Shown: positions 7,277 to 14,397 of the stretch, piece by piece
Layout: every line of letters starts with the position of its first letter
How positions within the stretch are numbered: the first letter of the stretch is position 1
Assembly: GCA_003104895.1 (NCBI GenBank)
Contig: PQAG01000099.1
Span: forward strand, 1 to 14,397
Source: Nitrosomonadales bacterium
GTDB taxonomy: Bacteria > Pseudomonadota > Gammaproteobacteria > Burkholderiales > Sulfuricellaceae
Direction of reading: 5' to 3'
DNA: 14,397 nt
Position numbers and translations under genes: made by a program
The notes under the pieces: model-generated
What the model was told of the DNA's origin: nothing
Database searches by the model: none
Seen by the model: the letters and a program-made list of their open reading frames with translations, nothing else

Positions 7277-7981
7277 TTATTCCCCGATCTTACGCTCCAT
7301 CTCTTCCATGCTGGCGTGGCGCACCACTTTGCCCTTGGCCATGTAAACCACGTAGCCCGCGATGTTCTTGGCGTGGTCGCCGATACGTTCTACCGCCTTG
7401 GCGGCAAACAGGATGTCGATGGAGGTAGAGATCATGCGTGGGTCTTCCATCATGAAAGTGATCAGATGGCGCAGTACCGCGTCGAATTCCTCGTCCACCT
7501 GAATATCCTGGCGCTTCAGCTGGGTTGCGGCAGAGATGTCGAGACGGGCGAATGCGTCCAGCGAAGCGCGCAGCATTTCCAGCACCATGTCGCTCATGTG
7601 CTTGATTTCGGTGAAGCGCGGGGTGGAAATGCGGTCCGGGCCGTAAATCTTTTTCGCCATGCGGGCGATTTTTTCGGCCTTGTCGCCGATCCGCTCCAGG
7701 TCGGTGATGGTTTTTTCCACGGTCATGATCATGCGCAGATCGCCGGCGGTGGGCTGGCGGAGGGCGATGATCTTGGTGCATTCCTCGTCGATCTGTATTT
7801 CCAGGTCATTGATGCGGAAATCATTGCTGATGACTTCGTCCGCCAGCGTCAGATCGCCGTCGGTCAGGGCCTTGATGGCTTTGTTGATCTGCTCTTCCAC
7901 CAGGCCGCCCATTTGCAGAATGCGTGAGCGGACCTGTTCCAGTTCTGCGTCGAATTGCTTGAAGATGTGTTCGTGAGACAT
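7277..7981 (-). CDS. phoU: Phosphate-signalling protein PhoU
   Basis: The 234-residue product is the usual PhoU size with two tandem three-helix bundles. Each repeat carries the metal-binding pattern: EIQIDEECTKIIALRQPTAGDLR and ERIGDKAEKIARM in the first, and VDEEFDAVLRHLITFMMEDPR with ERIGDHAKNIAGYVVYM in the second. PhoU links the Pst phosphate transporter to the PhoR/PhoB two-component system and lowers phosphate uptake when phosphate is plentiful. No pst genes are in the window. The ATG at 7981 has a purine-rich GGGGGAAA upstream. It is five bases from ppx, indicating joint transcription. The 70 bp separating it from rpiA show no convincing Pho box or promoter. Confidence 0.97.
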   Translation of the reverse strand: MSHEHIFKQFDAELEQVRSRILQMGGLVEEQINKAIKALTDGDLTLADEVISNDFRINDLEIQIDEECTKIIALRQPTAGDLRMIMTVEKTITDLERIGDKAEKIARMAKKIYGPDRISTPRFTEIKHMSDMVLEMLRASLDAFARLDISAATQLKRQDIQVDEEFDAVLRHLITFMMEDPRMISTSIDILFAAKAVERIGDHAKNIAGYVVYMAKGKVVRHASMEEMERKIGE

Positions 7982-8051
7982 GGCGGTTTCCCCCTGCTAC
8001 TTGCCAAACCGGCAGATTCTAGTGGTGGTGTGTGACAATCTGGTGACGTGG

Positions 8052-8711
8052 TTATTTTGCGGTCATGGTCCTGACGCCGTCACTTGCGCCGAGCAGCAGC
8101 ACATCCGCCGGGCGGCAGGCAAACAGGCCGTTGGTGACCACGCCGGTAATCTGGTTGATGGCTGTTTCCAGTTCCACCGGGTTCATGATCTGCAGGTTGT
8201 GGACGTCGAGGATCACGTTGCCGTTGTCGGTGGTGAAGCCCTGGCGCAGCACCGGCTGGCCGCCCAGCTTGGTGAGCTGGCGGGCCACGTAGCTGCGCGC
8301 CATGGGGATGACTTCCACCGGCAGGGGGAATTTGCCCAGCATGCCGACCAGCTTGCTGCTGTCGGCGATGCACACGAATTTCCTGCTGCATGCGGCGACG
8401 ATTTTTTCCCGCGTCAGCGCGCCGCCGCCGCCCTTGATCATGTGCATGTGTTCGGTGATTTCATCCGCGCCGTCGACGTACACGGCGAGTTCGGTCACGC
8501 TGTTCAGGTCGAGCACTTCGATGCCGTGCTTTTTCAGGCGCTGGGCGGTGGCTTCGGAGCTGGCGACCGCGCCATCAAGCTTGTGCTTGATTTTTGCCAG
8601 TTCGTCGATGAAAAAATTGGCGGTGGATCCGGTGCCCACGCCGATGATGCCGCTGGGTACATGTTCAATTGCGGCGCGCGCCACGGCCTGCTTCAGTTCG
8701 TCTTGTGTCAT
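8052..8711 (-). CDS. rpiA: Ribose-5-phosphate isomerase A
   Basis: The 219-residue enzyme interconverts ribose 5-phosphate and ribulose 5-phosphate in the non-oxidative pentose phosphate pathway. The phosphate-binding loop GVGTGSTANFFI (24-35), the active-site blocks YVDGADE (78-84) and IKGGGGALTREK (92-103), and FTTDNGN are all intact. D80, D83, K93 and E102 correspond to the E. coli catalytic residues D81, D84, K94 and E103. Length is normal. The gene is the first of the minus-strand group rpiA-phoU-ppx-FlgT-like and is divergent from ilvA, with 139 bp between start codons. The ribosome binding site is weak. Confidence in function is very high; whether it is in the same transcript as phoU is open. 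Confidence 0.98.
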   Translation of the reverse strand: MTQDELKQAVARAAIEHVPSGIIGVGTGSTANFFIDELAKIKHKLDGAVASSEATAQRLKKHGIEVLDLNSVTELAVYVDGADEITEHMHMIKGGGGALTREKIVAACSRKFVCIADSSKLVGMLGKFPLPVEVIPMARSYVARQLTKLGGQPVLRQGFTTDNGNVILDVHNLQIMNPVELETAINQITGVVTNGLFACRPADVLLLGASDGVRTMTAK

Positions 8712-8850
8712 TTTTGCTGGGCTTCCAAAACTATTGGTTCTAAAAACATAAAGGATAGCGGCTGGCAGTCATTTAGGCTATAGCCCATCTGCTCAAAAAC
8801 GCCGATTCCTGTTAATCTTCGGCTCAATATCCCATTCACTATGCTGCCTT

Positions 8851-10362
8851 ATGCCGATCGATTACCTGGAAAAAATTCTTACCGCCCGTGTTTATGATGT
8901 GGCGATCGAAAGCCCGCTGGAAGCCGCGCCCAACCTTTCCGGCAGGATGGGAAACACGCTCCTCTTGAAGCGCGAAGACATGCAGCCGGTGTTTTCCTTC
9001 AAGCTGCGCGGGGCTTACAACAAGATGGCGCAGCTGCCGCGGGCGGCGCTCAAGCGTGGCGTCATCGCGGCCTCTGCCGGCAACCATGCCCAGGGCGTGG
9101 CGCTGGCCGCGCAGCGCCTCAGGTGCGAGGCCGTGATCGTGATGCCAGCGACCACGCCGCAGATCAAGATCAGCGCGGTCGAGTCGCGTGGCGCCCAGGT
9201 GGTGCTGCACGGCGATTCCTATTCCGATGCCTACGCCCACGCGGTCGAACTGGCGAAAGAAAGGAAGCTGACTTTCGTTCATCCCTACGACGATCCCGAA
9301 GTCATTGCCGGCCAGGGCACCGTCGGCATGGAAATCCTGCGCCAGCACAGCGGGGCTATCCATGCCATTTTCGTGCCGGTGGGCGGGGGCGGGCTGATCG
9401 CGGGCGTGGCGGCTTACGTCAAGCGCCTGCGGCCGGAAATCAGGATCATCGGGGTCGAGCCGGTGGACGCCGATGCCATGTATCAGTCGCTGCGCCTGAA
9501 TGAGCGCGTGATTCTGCCCCAGGTGGGGATTTTCGCCGACGGCGTGGCGGTGAAGCAGGTGGGGGAGGAAACCTTCCGCCTGTGCCGGGAACTGGTGGAT
9601 GAGGTGATCCTGGTGGATACCGACGCCATCTGCGCCGCGATCAAGGATGTGTTCGAGGATACGCGCTCCATTCTCGAACCTGCCGGCGCGCTTTCCATCG
9701 CGGGCGCCAAGCTGTATGCCAAGCGGCAGAAGCTCAAGCACAAGAATCTGGTTGCCATCGCTTCCGGCGCCAACATGAACTTCGACCGCCTGCGCCATGT
9801 GGCGGAGCGTGCGGAACTGGGCGAGCAGCGCGAGGGGCTTTTTGCCGTCACCATCCCGGAGCGGCCGGGCAGTTTCAGGGATTTTTGCGCCCTGCTCGGG
9901 CCGCGCAGCATCACCGAATTCAACTACCGTTTCTCAGATCCCGCCAGGGCGCATGTCTTCGTCGGGGTGCAGGTGCATAACCGCAGCGAGGTGAGCAAAC
10001 TGCTGGCCGCGCTGGAGCAGAAGGGCCTGCCCGCGCTCGACCTGTCCGACAACGAAATGGGCAAGCTGCACATCCGCCATCTGGTGGGCGGGCACGCGCC
10101 GCTGGCGAGGAACGAACTGGTATACCGTTTCGAATTTCCGGAGCGTCCCGGCGCGCTCATGAAGTTTCTCAACAGCATGAGCCACAGCTGGAACATCAGC
10201 CTGTTCCACTACCGCAATCACGGCACCGATTATGGCCGCGTTCTGGTGGGCATTCAGGTGCCGCCGCAGGACAAGGCCGCATTCACGGCCTTTCTGGACA
10301 AGCTGGGCTACCGCTACTGGGACGAAAACGACAATCCTGCCTACAGGCTGTTTCTGGGATAA
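8851..10362 (+). CDS. ilvA: Threonine ammonia-lyase, biosynthetic (threonine deaminase)
   Basis: The 503-residue PLP enzyme converts threonine to 2-oxobutanoate, the first step of isoleucine synthesis. The catalytic fold holds SFKLRGAYNKMA with the PLP-lysine at K51, AGNHAQGVALAA, and the phosphate-binding glycine loop PVGGGGLIAG (glycines 178-181). Two ACT-like regulatory domains follow, opening at about 330 (LFAVTIPERPGSFRDF) and 423 (LVYRFEFPERPGALMKF). This is the long, isoleucine-inhibited and valine-activated type rather than the short catabolic TdcB type. The start ATG 8851 gives the usual N-terminus M-P-x-D-Y-L, though no clear Shine-Dalgarno precedes it. An out-of-frame ATG lies at 8841. 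No other branched-chain synthesis genes are adjacent. I see no leader attenuator upstream. Confidence 0.97.
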   Translation: MPIDYLEKILTARVYDVAIESPLEAAPNLSGRMGNTLLLKREDMQPVFSFKLRGAYNKMAQLPRAALKRGVIAASAGNHAQGVALAAQRLRCEAVIVMPATTPQIKISAVESRGAQVVLHGDSYSDAYAHAVELAKERKLTFVHPYDDPEVIAGQGTVGMEILRQHSGAIHAIFVPVGGGGLIAGVAAYVKRLRPEIRIIGVEPVDADAMYQSLRLNERVILPQVGIFADGVAVKQVGEETFRLCRELVDEVILVDTDAICAAIKDVFEDTRSILEPAGALSIAGAKLYAKRQKLKHKNLVAIASGANMNFDRLRHVAERAELGEQREGLFAVTIPERPGSFRDFCALLGPRSITEFNYRFSDPARAHVFVGVQVHNRSEVSKLLAALEQKGLPALDLSDNEMGKLHIRHLVGGHAPLARNELVYRFEFPERPGALMKFLNSMSHSWNISLFHYRNHGTDYGRVLVGIQVPPQDKAAFTAFLDKLGYRYWDENDNPAYRLFLG

Positions 10363-10417
10363 CGCAGCAGCTGTGCCGCTTGAATCGGCTCAGGTGCGGG
10401 AGTGCTGGGGCTTGGAG

Positions 10418-10461
10418 AAAAGCCGGGGAAGCCGGCAAAAGGGCGGCCTATCGGGCCGCCC
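10418..10461 (-). terminator. Tandem intrinsic terminator of the HU gene
   Basis: Reading the minus strand after the HU stop codon, a perfect 8-bp GC stem (GGGCGGCC, 10454-10461 with 10441-10448) with a 5-base loop is followed by four T. A second hairpin then forms from a 5-bp stem (10432-10436 with 10422-10426) and is again followed by TTTT. The first hairpin is strong, its T tract short; the second may serve as a backup. On the plus strand neither hairpin is followed by T, so they do not look like an ilvA terminator. Confidence 0.75.
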
Positions 10462-10471
10462 GCATGCGTGA

Positions 10472-10783
10472 TTACTTTTTCTTGGCTTTGGCCTTGGGAG
10501 CTGCCTTGACGCCAGCAACGGCGTCTTTCAGCTTGGTGCCCACCTTGAATTTGACAACCTTCTTGGCCGGAATCTTGAGTTCCTTGCCGGTGGCCGGGTT
10601 GCGTCCGACGCGAGCCGCACGCTCTTCAACAGCAAACGTACCGAAGCCGATCATCTGCACATTGTCGCCGCTGCTGAGTGCGTTTTGCACCACAGCTACG
10701 AATGCATCAAACATTTCCCCGGTCTGTGCTTTTGAGTGCTGGGTGATTTTTGCAACAGCATCAACTATTTCGCCTTTGTTCAT
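10472..10783 (-). CDS. hup: DNA-binding protein HU with basic C-terminal tail
   Basis: The 103-residue product is a histone-like HU/IHF-family nucleoid protein that works as a dimer and bends DNA. The family core is complete: MNKGEIVDAVAK, the turn GFGTF (46-50) and the DNA-binding arm with RVGRNPATGKELKIPA (58-73), whose proline 63 is the intercalating residue in HU. Beyond the usual 90-residue body there is a short Lys/Ala tail ending AAPKAKAKKK, seen in several betaproteobacterial HU proteins. The start ATG 10783 has a GGAG eight bases upstream. It is a single-gene unit with a promoter at 10820-10849 and tandem terminator hairpins behind it. HU rather than IHF is favoured by the MNK start. 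Confidence 0.97.
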   Translation of the reverse strand: MNKGEIVDAVAKITQHSKAQTGEMFDAFVAVVQNALSSGDNVQMIGFGTFAVEERAARVGRNPATGKELKIPAKKVVKFKVGTKLKDAVAGVKAAPKAKAKKK

Positions 10784-10819
10784 GTTGCCGACTCCTTGGT
10801 ATGGTTAATGGGTATACGG

Positions 10820-10849
10820 ATTTTAGGGTATAAAAGACTCTAAAGCCAA
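10820..10849 (-). promoter_or_regulatory. Probable sigma-70 promoter of the HU gene
   Basis: On the minus strand, TTGGCT (10849-10844) and TAAAAT (10825-10820) are separated by 18 bp. They match 4/6 and 5/6 of the -35 and -10 consensus. Initiation a few bases downstream would give a leader of roughly 30 bases with the GGAG ribosome binding site near its end. This is a consensus match only. Confidence 0.5.
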
Positions 10850-10971
10850 GCTACATTTGATATTCAGCGCTAAAACCGTGTATTTCGCCGCGCGAATCCG
10901 CTGTCATCAGGATGCAACATACACCGGATAGAGTGCCGATGTTATCTGATTATTCTGCAAGGGGAAATGAA

Positions 10972-11226
10972 ATGGCGGCTTCCTGTTCCTACCATGAACT
11001 GGCTTACGCTCTGGCGCTTGATTTATGTTCACAGTGGAAGCACGAAAATCGCAAGTCTGTGTTATCCGTGGATGATCTGATGAAAATCAAGGAATGGATC
11101 AATACAGCCGGCAGTGGTGTTATAAAATATCCAGCCATGGCGCCGCTGGCCTCTCGGGGCCTGGATGACCTGATTGCGGAAAACTTCCGGACTGCCCCCC
11201 CGGGAGCCAATCTGTTGAGAATCTAG
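10972..11226 (+). CDS. Hypothetical protein, 84 residues, no recognised family
   Basis: I do not recognise this protein. The frame is open from an ATG at 10912, but the ATG at 10972 is chosen because AAGGGGA sits 6 bases upstream, while 10912 and the internal ATG at 10939 have none. The product is soluble and mixed in character: an N-terminal helix (YHELAYALALDLCSQWKHEN), a second helical stretch (VDDLMKIKEWI), then a less structured end closing in PPGANLLRI. It has no signal peptide or membrane helix. Two cysteines (residues 5 and 19) lie near the start. A weak promoter-like pair (TTGATA 10857-10862, TATTTC 10881-10886, 18-bp spacing) lies upstream. It is 68 bp ahead of the Cache-sensor gene on the same strand, so it may belong to that unit. 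Confidence 0.5.
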   Translation: MAASCSYHELAYALALDLCSQWKHENRKSVLSVDDLMKIKEWINTAGSGVIKYPAMAPLASRGLDDLIAENFRTAPPGANLLRI

Positions 11227-11274
11227 CGCGGCCCGCGAACTGATTTGGTTTTACGCCGCCATAAAAAGGATTCG

Positions 11275-11298
11275 ATGATGAACGTGGTGGCTGCATGA
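11275..11298 (+). CDS. Seven-codon mini-ORF overlapping the start of the Cache-sensor gene
   Basis: ATG 11275 opens a frame reading MMNVVAA and ends at TGA 11296-11298. Its stop overlaps the ATG of the next gene as ATGA. It carries the only good ribosome binding site in the region (AAAGGA, 11265-11270, four bases away), whereas the larger gene's ATG has none at a usable distance. It could couple translation of the downstream gene. Alternatively a frame change in this short stretch hides the true start of the larger gene. Confidence 0.35.
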   Translation: MMNVVAA

Positions 11299-12230
11299 AA
11301 AATTCATGGAAAGACAGCATCTACCTGCAACGGGAAGAGCTGGCGCGTAAATTGCGCGAACCGCTGGCGCATCTGGCCGAGCGTTGCTTGCCTGCGTGGG
11401 GCGACCGCGAGCGGCTGGATGCCCTGCTCACCGAAGGTTTTTCCTCCATTCCGTATTGCACCTTCCTCTACTGCCTGAGCGCCGATGGCATCCAGATTTG
11501 CGATAACGTCGGCGAGGCGGGGCTTGCGCCGGAACATTTCGGACGCGACCGTTCCCAGCGCCCCTACATGAAGGAAGTCGTGCCAAGCTGGGGATTCCTG
11601 CTCTCCGATGCCTACATCAGCCTGCTGAACCGCCGGCCTTCGCTCACGGCGCTGCAGGTGGTGCGCGCAGATTCTCACTCGCTGGGCTATCTCGGCGCCG
11701 ATTTTGACCTGCGCAACCTGCCGGTGACAGCCGGGCTCTACCACGAGCCTGCCTACTGGATGCAGGTCAAGGGGGATCCGGCGATTCGCAGCACGGTGTT
11801 TTTGCAGTCGCGCAGCGAGAGTCCGATGGACCGCAACATGGAACAGGCCTTGTCGATCCTGGAGGAACTGCTGACGCATCGCGGCGTGTTCCAGTGCATG
11901 ATCCACTTTTCCAGCAGCCGGGCCACGGTCTGGACCGTGGATGACCCTTTCATCTATCACATGCTGGACCAGGAGGCCCTGAACGATCCGGATATCTGTC
12001 TGGTATTCCCTTCCCATCCCTACCCAAGCAATGCGGCGATCGAGCAGGTCGATATCCGCCGGATCCTGGACACCATGAAATCCCTGCGCCTGGCCGACCC
12101 CACCATCTACCTGCGCACGGCTTCGATCAACATTTTCAACGGCATGGTCAGCCTGACCTTCTCCTGCGACGGCTCGCACTACATGCCGCACGTGGAATTC
12201 CTGCTGAAGGACACTTCGTTCTGGTTCTAG
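11295..12230 (+). CDS. PDC/Cache sensor-domain protein, soluble, stand-alone
   Basis: The 311-residue protein has a PDC (Cache-type) ligand-sensing fold but no membrane helix, signal peptide or output domain. After an N-terminal helix (about 8-32), the sensor core runs from FLYCLSADGIQICDNVG (57-73) through the signature GRDRSQRPYM (83-92), LLSDAYISLLNRRP (102-115) and LGYLGADFDLRNLP (129-142). The RPYM plus downstream Asp arrangement resembles ligand-contact positions of Cache domains. The second half (about 150-311) includes TVWTVDDPFIYHMLD and VSLTFSCDG and has no family I can name. It probably senses a small molecule in the cytoplasm or serves another protein, but this is inference. The start lacks its own ribosome binding site; see the overlapping mini-ORF. 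The sulfotransferase-like gene follows 13 bp later. Confidence 0.65.
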   Translation: MKNSWKDSIYLQREELARKLREPLAHLAERCLPAWGDRERLDALLTEGFSSIPYCTFLYCLSADGIQICDNVGEAGLAPEHFGRDRSQRPYMKEVVPSWGFLLSDAYISLLNRRPSLTALQVVRADSHSLGYLGADFDLRNLPVTAGLYHEPAYWMQVKGDPAIRSTVFLQSRSESPMDRNMEQALSILEELLTHRGVFQCMIHFSSSRATVWTVDDPFIYHMLDQEALNDPDICLVFPSHPYPSNAAIEQVDIRRILDTMKSLRLADPTIYLRTASINIFNGMVSLTFSCDGSHYMPHVEFLLKDTSFWF

Positions 12231-12243
12231 GATCACGAATTGT

Positions 12244-12981
12244 ATGAATGCTTCGCCTGAACCACACGCCAGAATTTTCCTGCTGAGCCACATGCGCGCC
12301 TATACCAGCCTGGCAGGGCATATTCTCGGCTCGCATCCAGAGATCAATGGCTACTATGAAATGCATATCAGCTATGAGGGCGCCTCCGCGCTGGACAGGC
12401 AGCTTGGAATGTACCTGGCAGGCGATGCGCTCAAAGAAAGCAGCCGCTATCTTTTCGACAAGCTGCTGCACAACGACTATCTGTTGAAGCCCGAACGGCT
12501 TGGTCTGGCGAACATCAAGATACTGATCTCCCTGATGGAGCCGGAGCGCACCATCAAAAGCATCGTCAACCTGTTTGCGCAAAAGGAAATCGACGATCTT
12601 TACGCCTCGCCCGTCGAGGCGGCGAACTACTATATCGCCCGGGTTCAGGCGCTGGCCGACTTCAGCCGGGAGTCCGGTCAGCCCTATTACTATTTCGATG
12701 CGGAGATGCTGCAGCGCGCGCCGGAGAAACTGCTGCCCAAGTTATTGGACTGGCTGGAGCTGGATACGCCGCTAAGCGAGTGCTACCAGATCTTCAGCCA
12801 TACTGGAAAAGCCCGAAAGGGAGACTCGTCCGAGCGCATACACAGCGGGAAAATTGACAGAACGCCGGTCGATTATTCGCATATTGCCATTCCGGACGAG
12901 GTGCTGCGCAAGGCGCGAGAAGCTTACCGGGAATGCCGCCAGCAGATCGTCGGGAATGCGGCGGATTCGGTCAGCATTTAG
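12244..12981 (+). CDS. Sulfotransferase-family protein
   Basis: The 245-residue protein opens with a P-loop-like 5'-phosphosulfate-binding region, FLLSHMRAYTSLAGHILGSH (12-31), followed by PEINGYYEMH. This is the style of PAPS-dependent sulfotransferases that read S-x-x-R-(S/A)-x-(S/T)-(S/T)-L. A middle block (LGLANIKILISLMEPERTIKS) and YYYFDAEML resemble the central strand-helix parts of such enzymes. The C-terminal YSHIAIPDEVLRKAREAY is typical of the family's last helices. The acceptor (sugar, lipid or protein) cannot be deduced. No signal peptide is seen, so it acts in the cytoplasm. It starts 13 bp after the Cache-sensor stop; AGGA is 11 bases upstream of ATG 12244. Nothing after its stop at 12981 is a convincing terminator. 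Family call is fairly good, substrate unknown. Confidence 0.7.
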   Translation: MNASPEPHARIFLLSHMRAYTSLAGHILGSHPEINGYYEMHISYEGASALDRQLGMYLAGDALKESSRYLFDKLLHNDYLLKPERLGLANIKILISLMEPERTIKSIVNLFAQKEIDDLYASPVEAANYYIARVQALADFSRESGQPYYYFDAEMLQRAPEKLLPKLLDWLELDTPLSECYQIFSHTGKARKGDSSERIHSGKIDRTPVDYSHIAIPDEVLRKAREAYRECRQQIVGNAADSVSI

Positions 12982-13132
12982 CTGACAACAATGCGACATG
13001 AGCAGAAAGCCGTCCAGGAGCTTCCTGGCGGGCTCGCCTGTGTGCGACTCGCAAGAATCATAACGACGGCCTCCATGTTTTCGAACGACCAGTCAGCGTA
13101 GGCGCGGAGGTGAGCCCGGTGAGTTCGTTCGG

Positions 13133-13169
13133 ATAGCGCTTGACTATCGGCCGCATTGCAAAAACCAAT
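13133..13169 (+). promoter_or_regulatory. Predicted OxyR binding site upstream of katG
   Basis: Four tetramers are spaced exactly seven bases apart: ATAG (13133-13136), CTAT (13144-13147), ATTG (13155-13158) and CAAT (13166-13169). The first pair and the second pair are each inverted repeats. This is the four-groove layout of the OxyR recognition element (ATAG-N7-CTAT-N7-ATAG-N7-CTAT), with only the third and fourth elements varied, and symmetrically so. It lies 63 bp before the katG start and directly abuts the predicted -35 element. OxyR activates katG on peroxide oxidation in many proteobacteria. No oxyR gene is in the window. Confidence 0.6.
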
Positions 13170-13198
13170 TAGATTATTTGCTTCCGGGAGCATACATT
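13170..13198 (+). promoter_or_regulatory. Weak sigma-70-like promoter of katG
   Basis: TAGATT (13170-13175, 3/6 match to -35) and TACATT (13193-13198, 4/6 match to -10) are separated by 17 bp. A poor -35 directly next to an activator site is what an OxyR-activated promoter would show. The match alone would be unconvincing; the position relative to the repeat array supports it. Confidence 0.4.
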
Positions 13199-13232
13199 GA
13201 ACTACATGTTCCATTAACCGGAGGGAAAAGCC

Positions 13233-14397
<1,165 letters not shown>

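Noticed and set aside
7982..8051. Possible Pho box or promoter between rpiA and phoU
   Set aside because: No CTGTCAT-like direct repeats and no -35/-10 pair with acceptable spacing were found.
8776..8785. Perfect 10-bp palindrome GGCTATAGCC between rpiA and ilvA
   Set aside because: It is short, shows no second copy nearby and fits no operator I know. It could be chance.
13014..13028. Hairpin CCAGGA-GCT-TCCTGG after the sulfotransferase gene
   Set aside because: The stem is only 6 bp and is not followed by a T tract on either strand, so it is not supported as an intrinsic terminator.

Overview
The window is a dense stretch of bacterial chromosome, most likely from a betaproteobacterium. The Nitrosomonadales/Gallionellales/Sulfuricella type is my guess from protein style and gene set; no rRNA or other decisive marker is present. 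It holds housekeeping genes, one degraded gene piece at the left edge, and a more accessory-looking right third. Every base outside genes lies in a gap shorter than 300 bp.

Left block (1-4973): a start-less reading frame (7-192) that looks like the remnant of a mobile-element gene. It is followed by a plus-strand run of apaG, mltA (lytic transglycosylase lipoprotein) and a SirB2-type four-helix membrane protein. Facing it, two bases away, is a divergent pyruvate kinase-family gene with an N-terminal extension, an enlarged lid domain, no C-terminal regulatory domain and the lysine signature of K+-independent enzymes. Back to back with it is a metallo-beta-lactamase-fold gene resembling 3',5'-cyclic-nucleotide phosphodiesterases.

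Middle block (4975-10783): a minus-strand cluster reading rpiA, phoU, ppx and an exported FlgT-like protein. The ppx stop codon overlaps the start of the FlgT-like gene. phoU and ppx link it to phosphate signalling and polyphosphate turnover. Divergent from rpiA is ilvA (biosynthetic threonine deaminase with two ACT-like domains). It faces a single HU gene that has its own promoter and an apparent tandem intrinsic terminator.

Right block (10784-14397): an 84-residue orphan protein, a soluble PDC/Cache-sensor protein preceded by a seven-codon mini-ORF, and a PAPS-type sulfotransferase-like protein, all on the plus strand. After a 251-bp gap comes katG, cut by the window end. The katG upstream region carries a four-part repeat (ATAG-N7-CTAT-N7-ATTG-N7-CAAT) matching the spacing of an OxyR site and abutting a weak -35/-10 pair, so hydrogen-peroxide control of katG is the best supported regulatory inference in the window.

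I see no CRISPR array, insertion sequence, tRNA or rRNA. The least conventional items are the pyruvate kinase variant, the Cache-sensor/sulfotransferase pair with its orphan neighbour, and the coupling of a FlgT-like exported protein to ppx.
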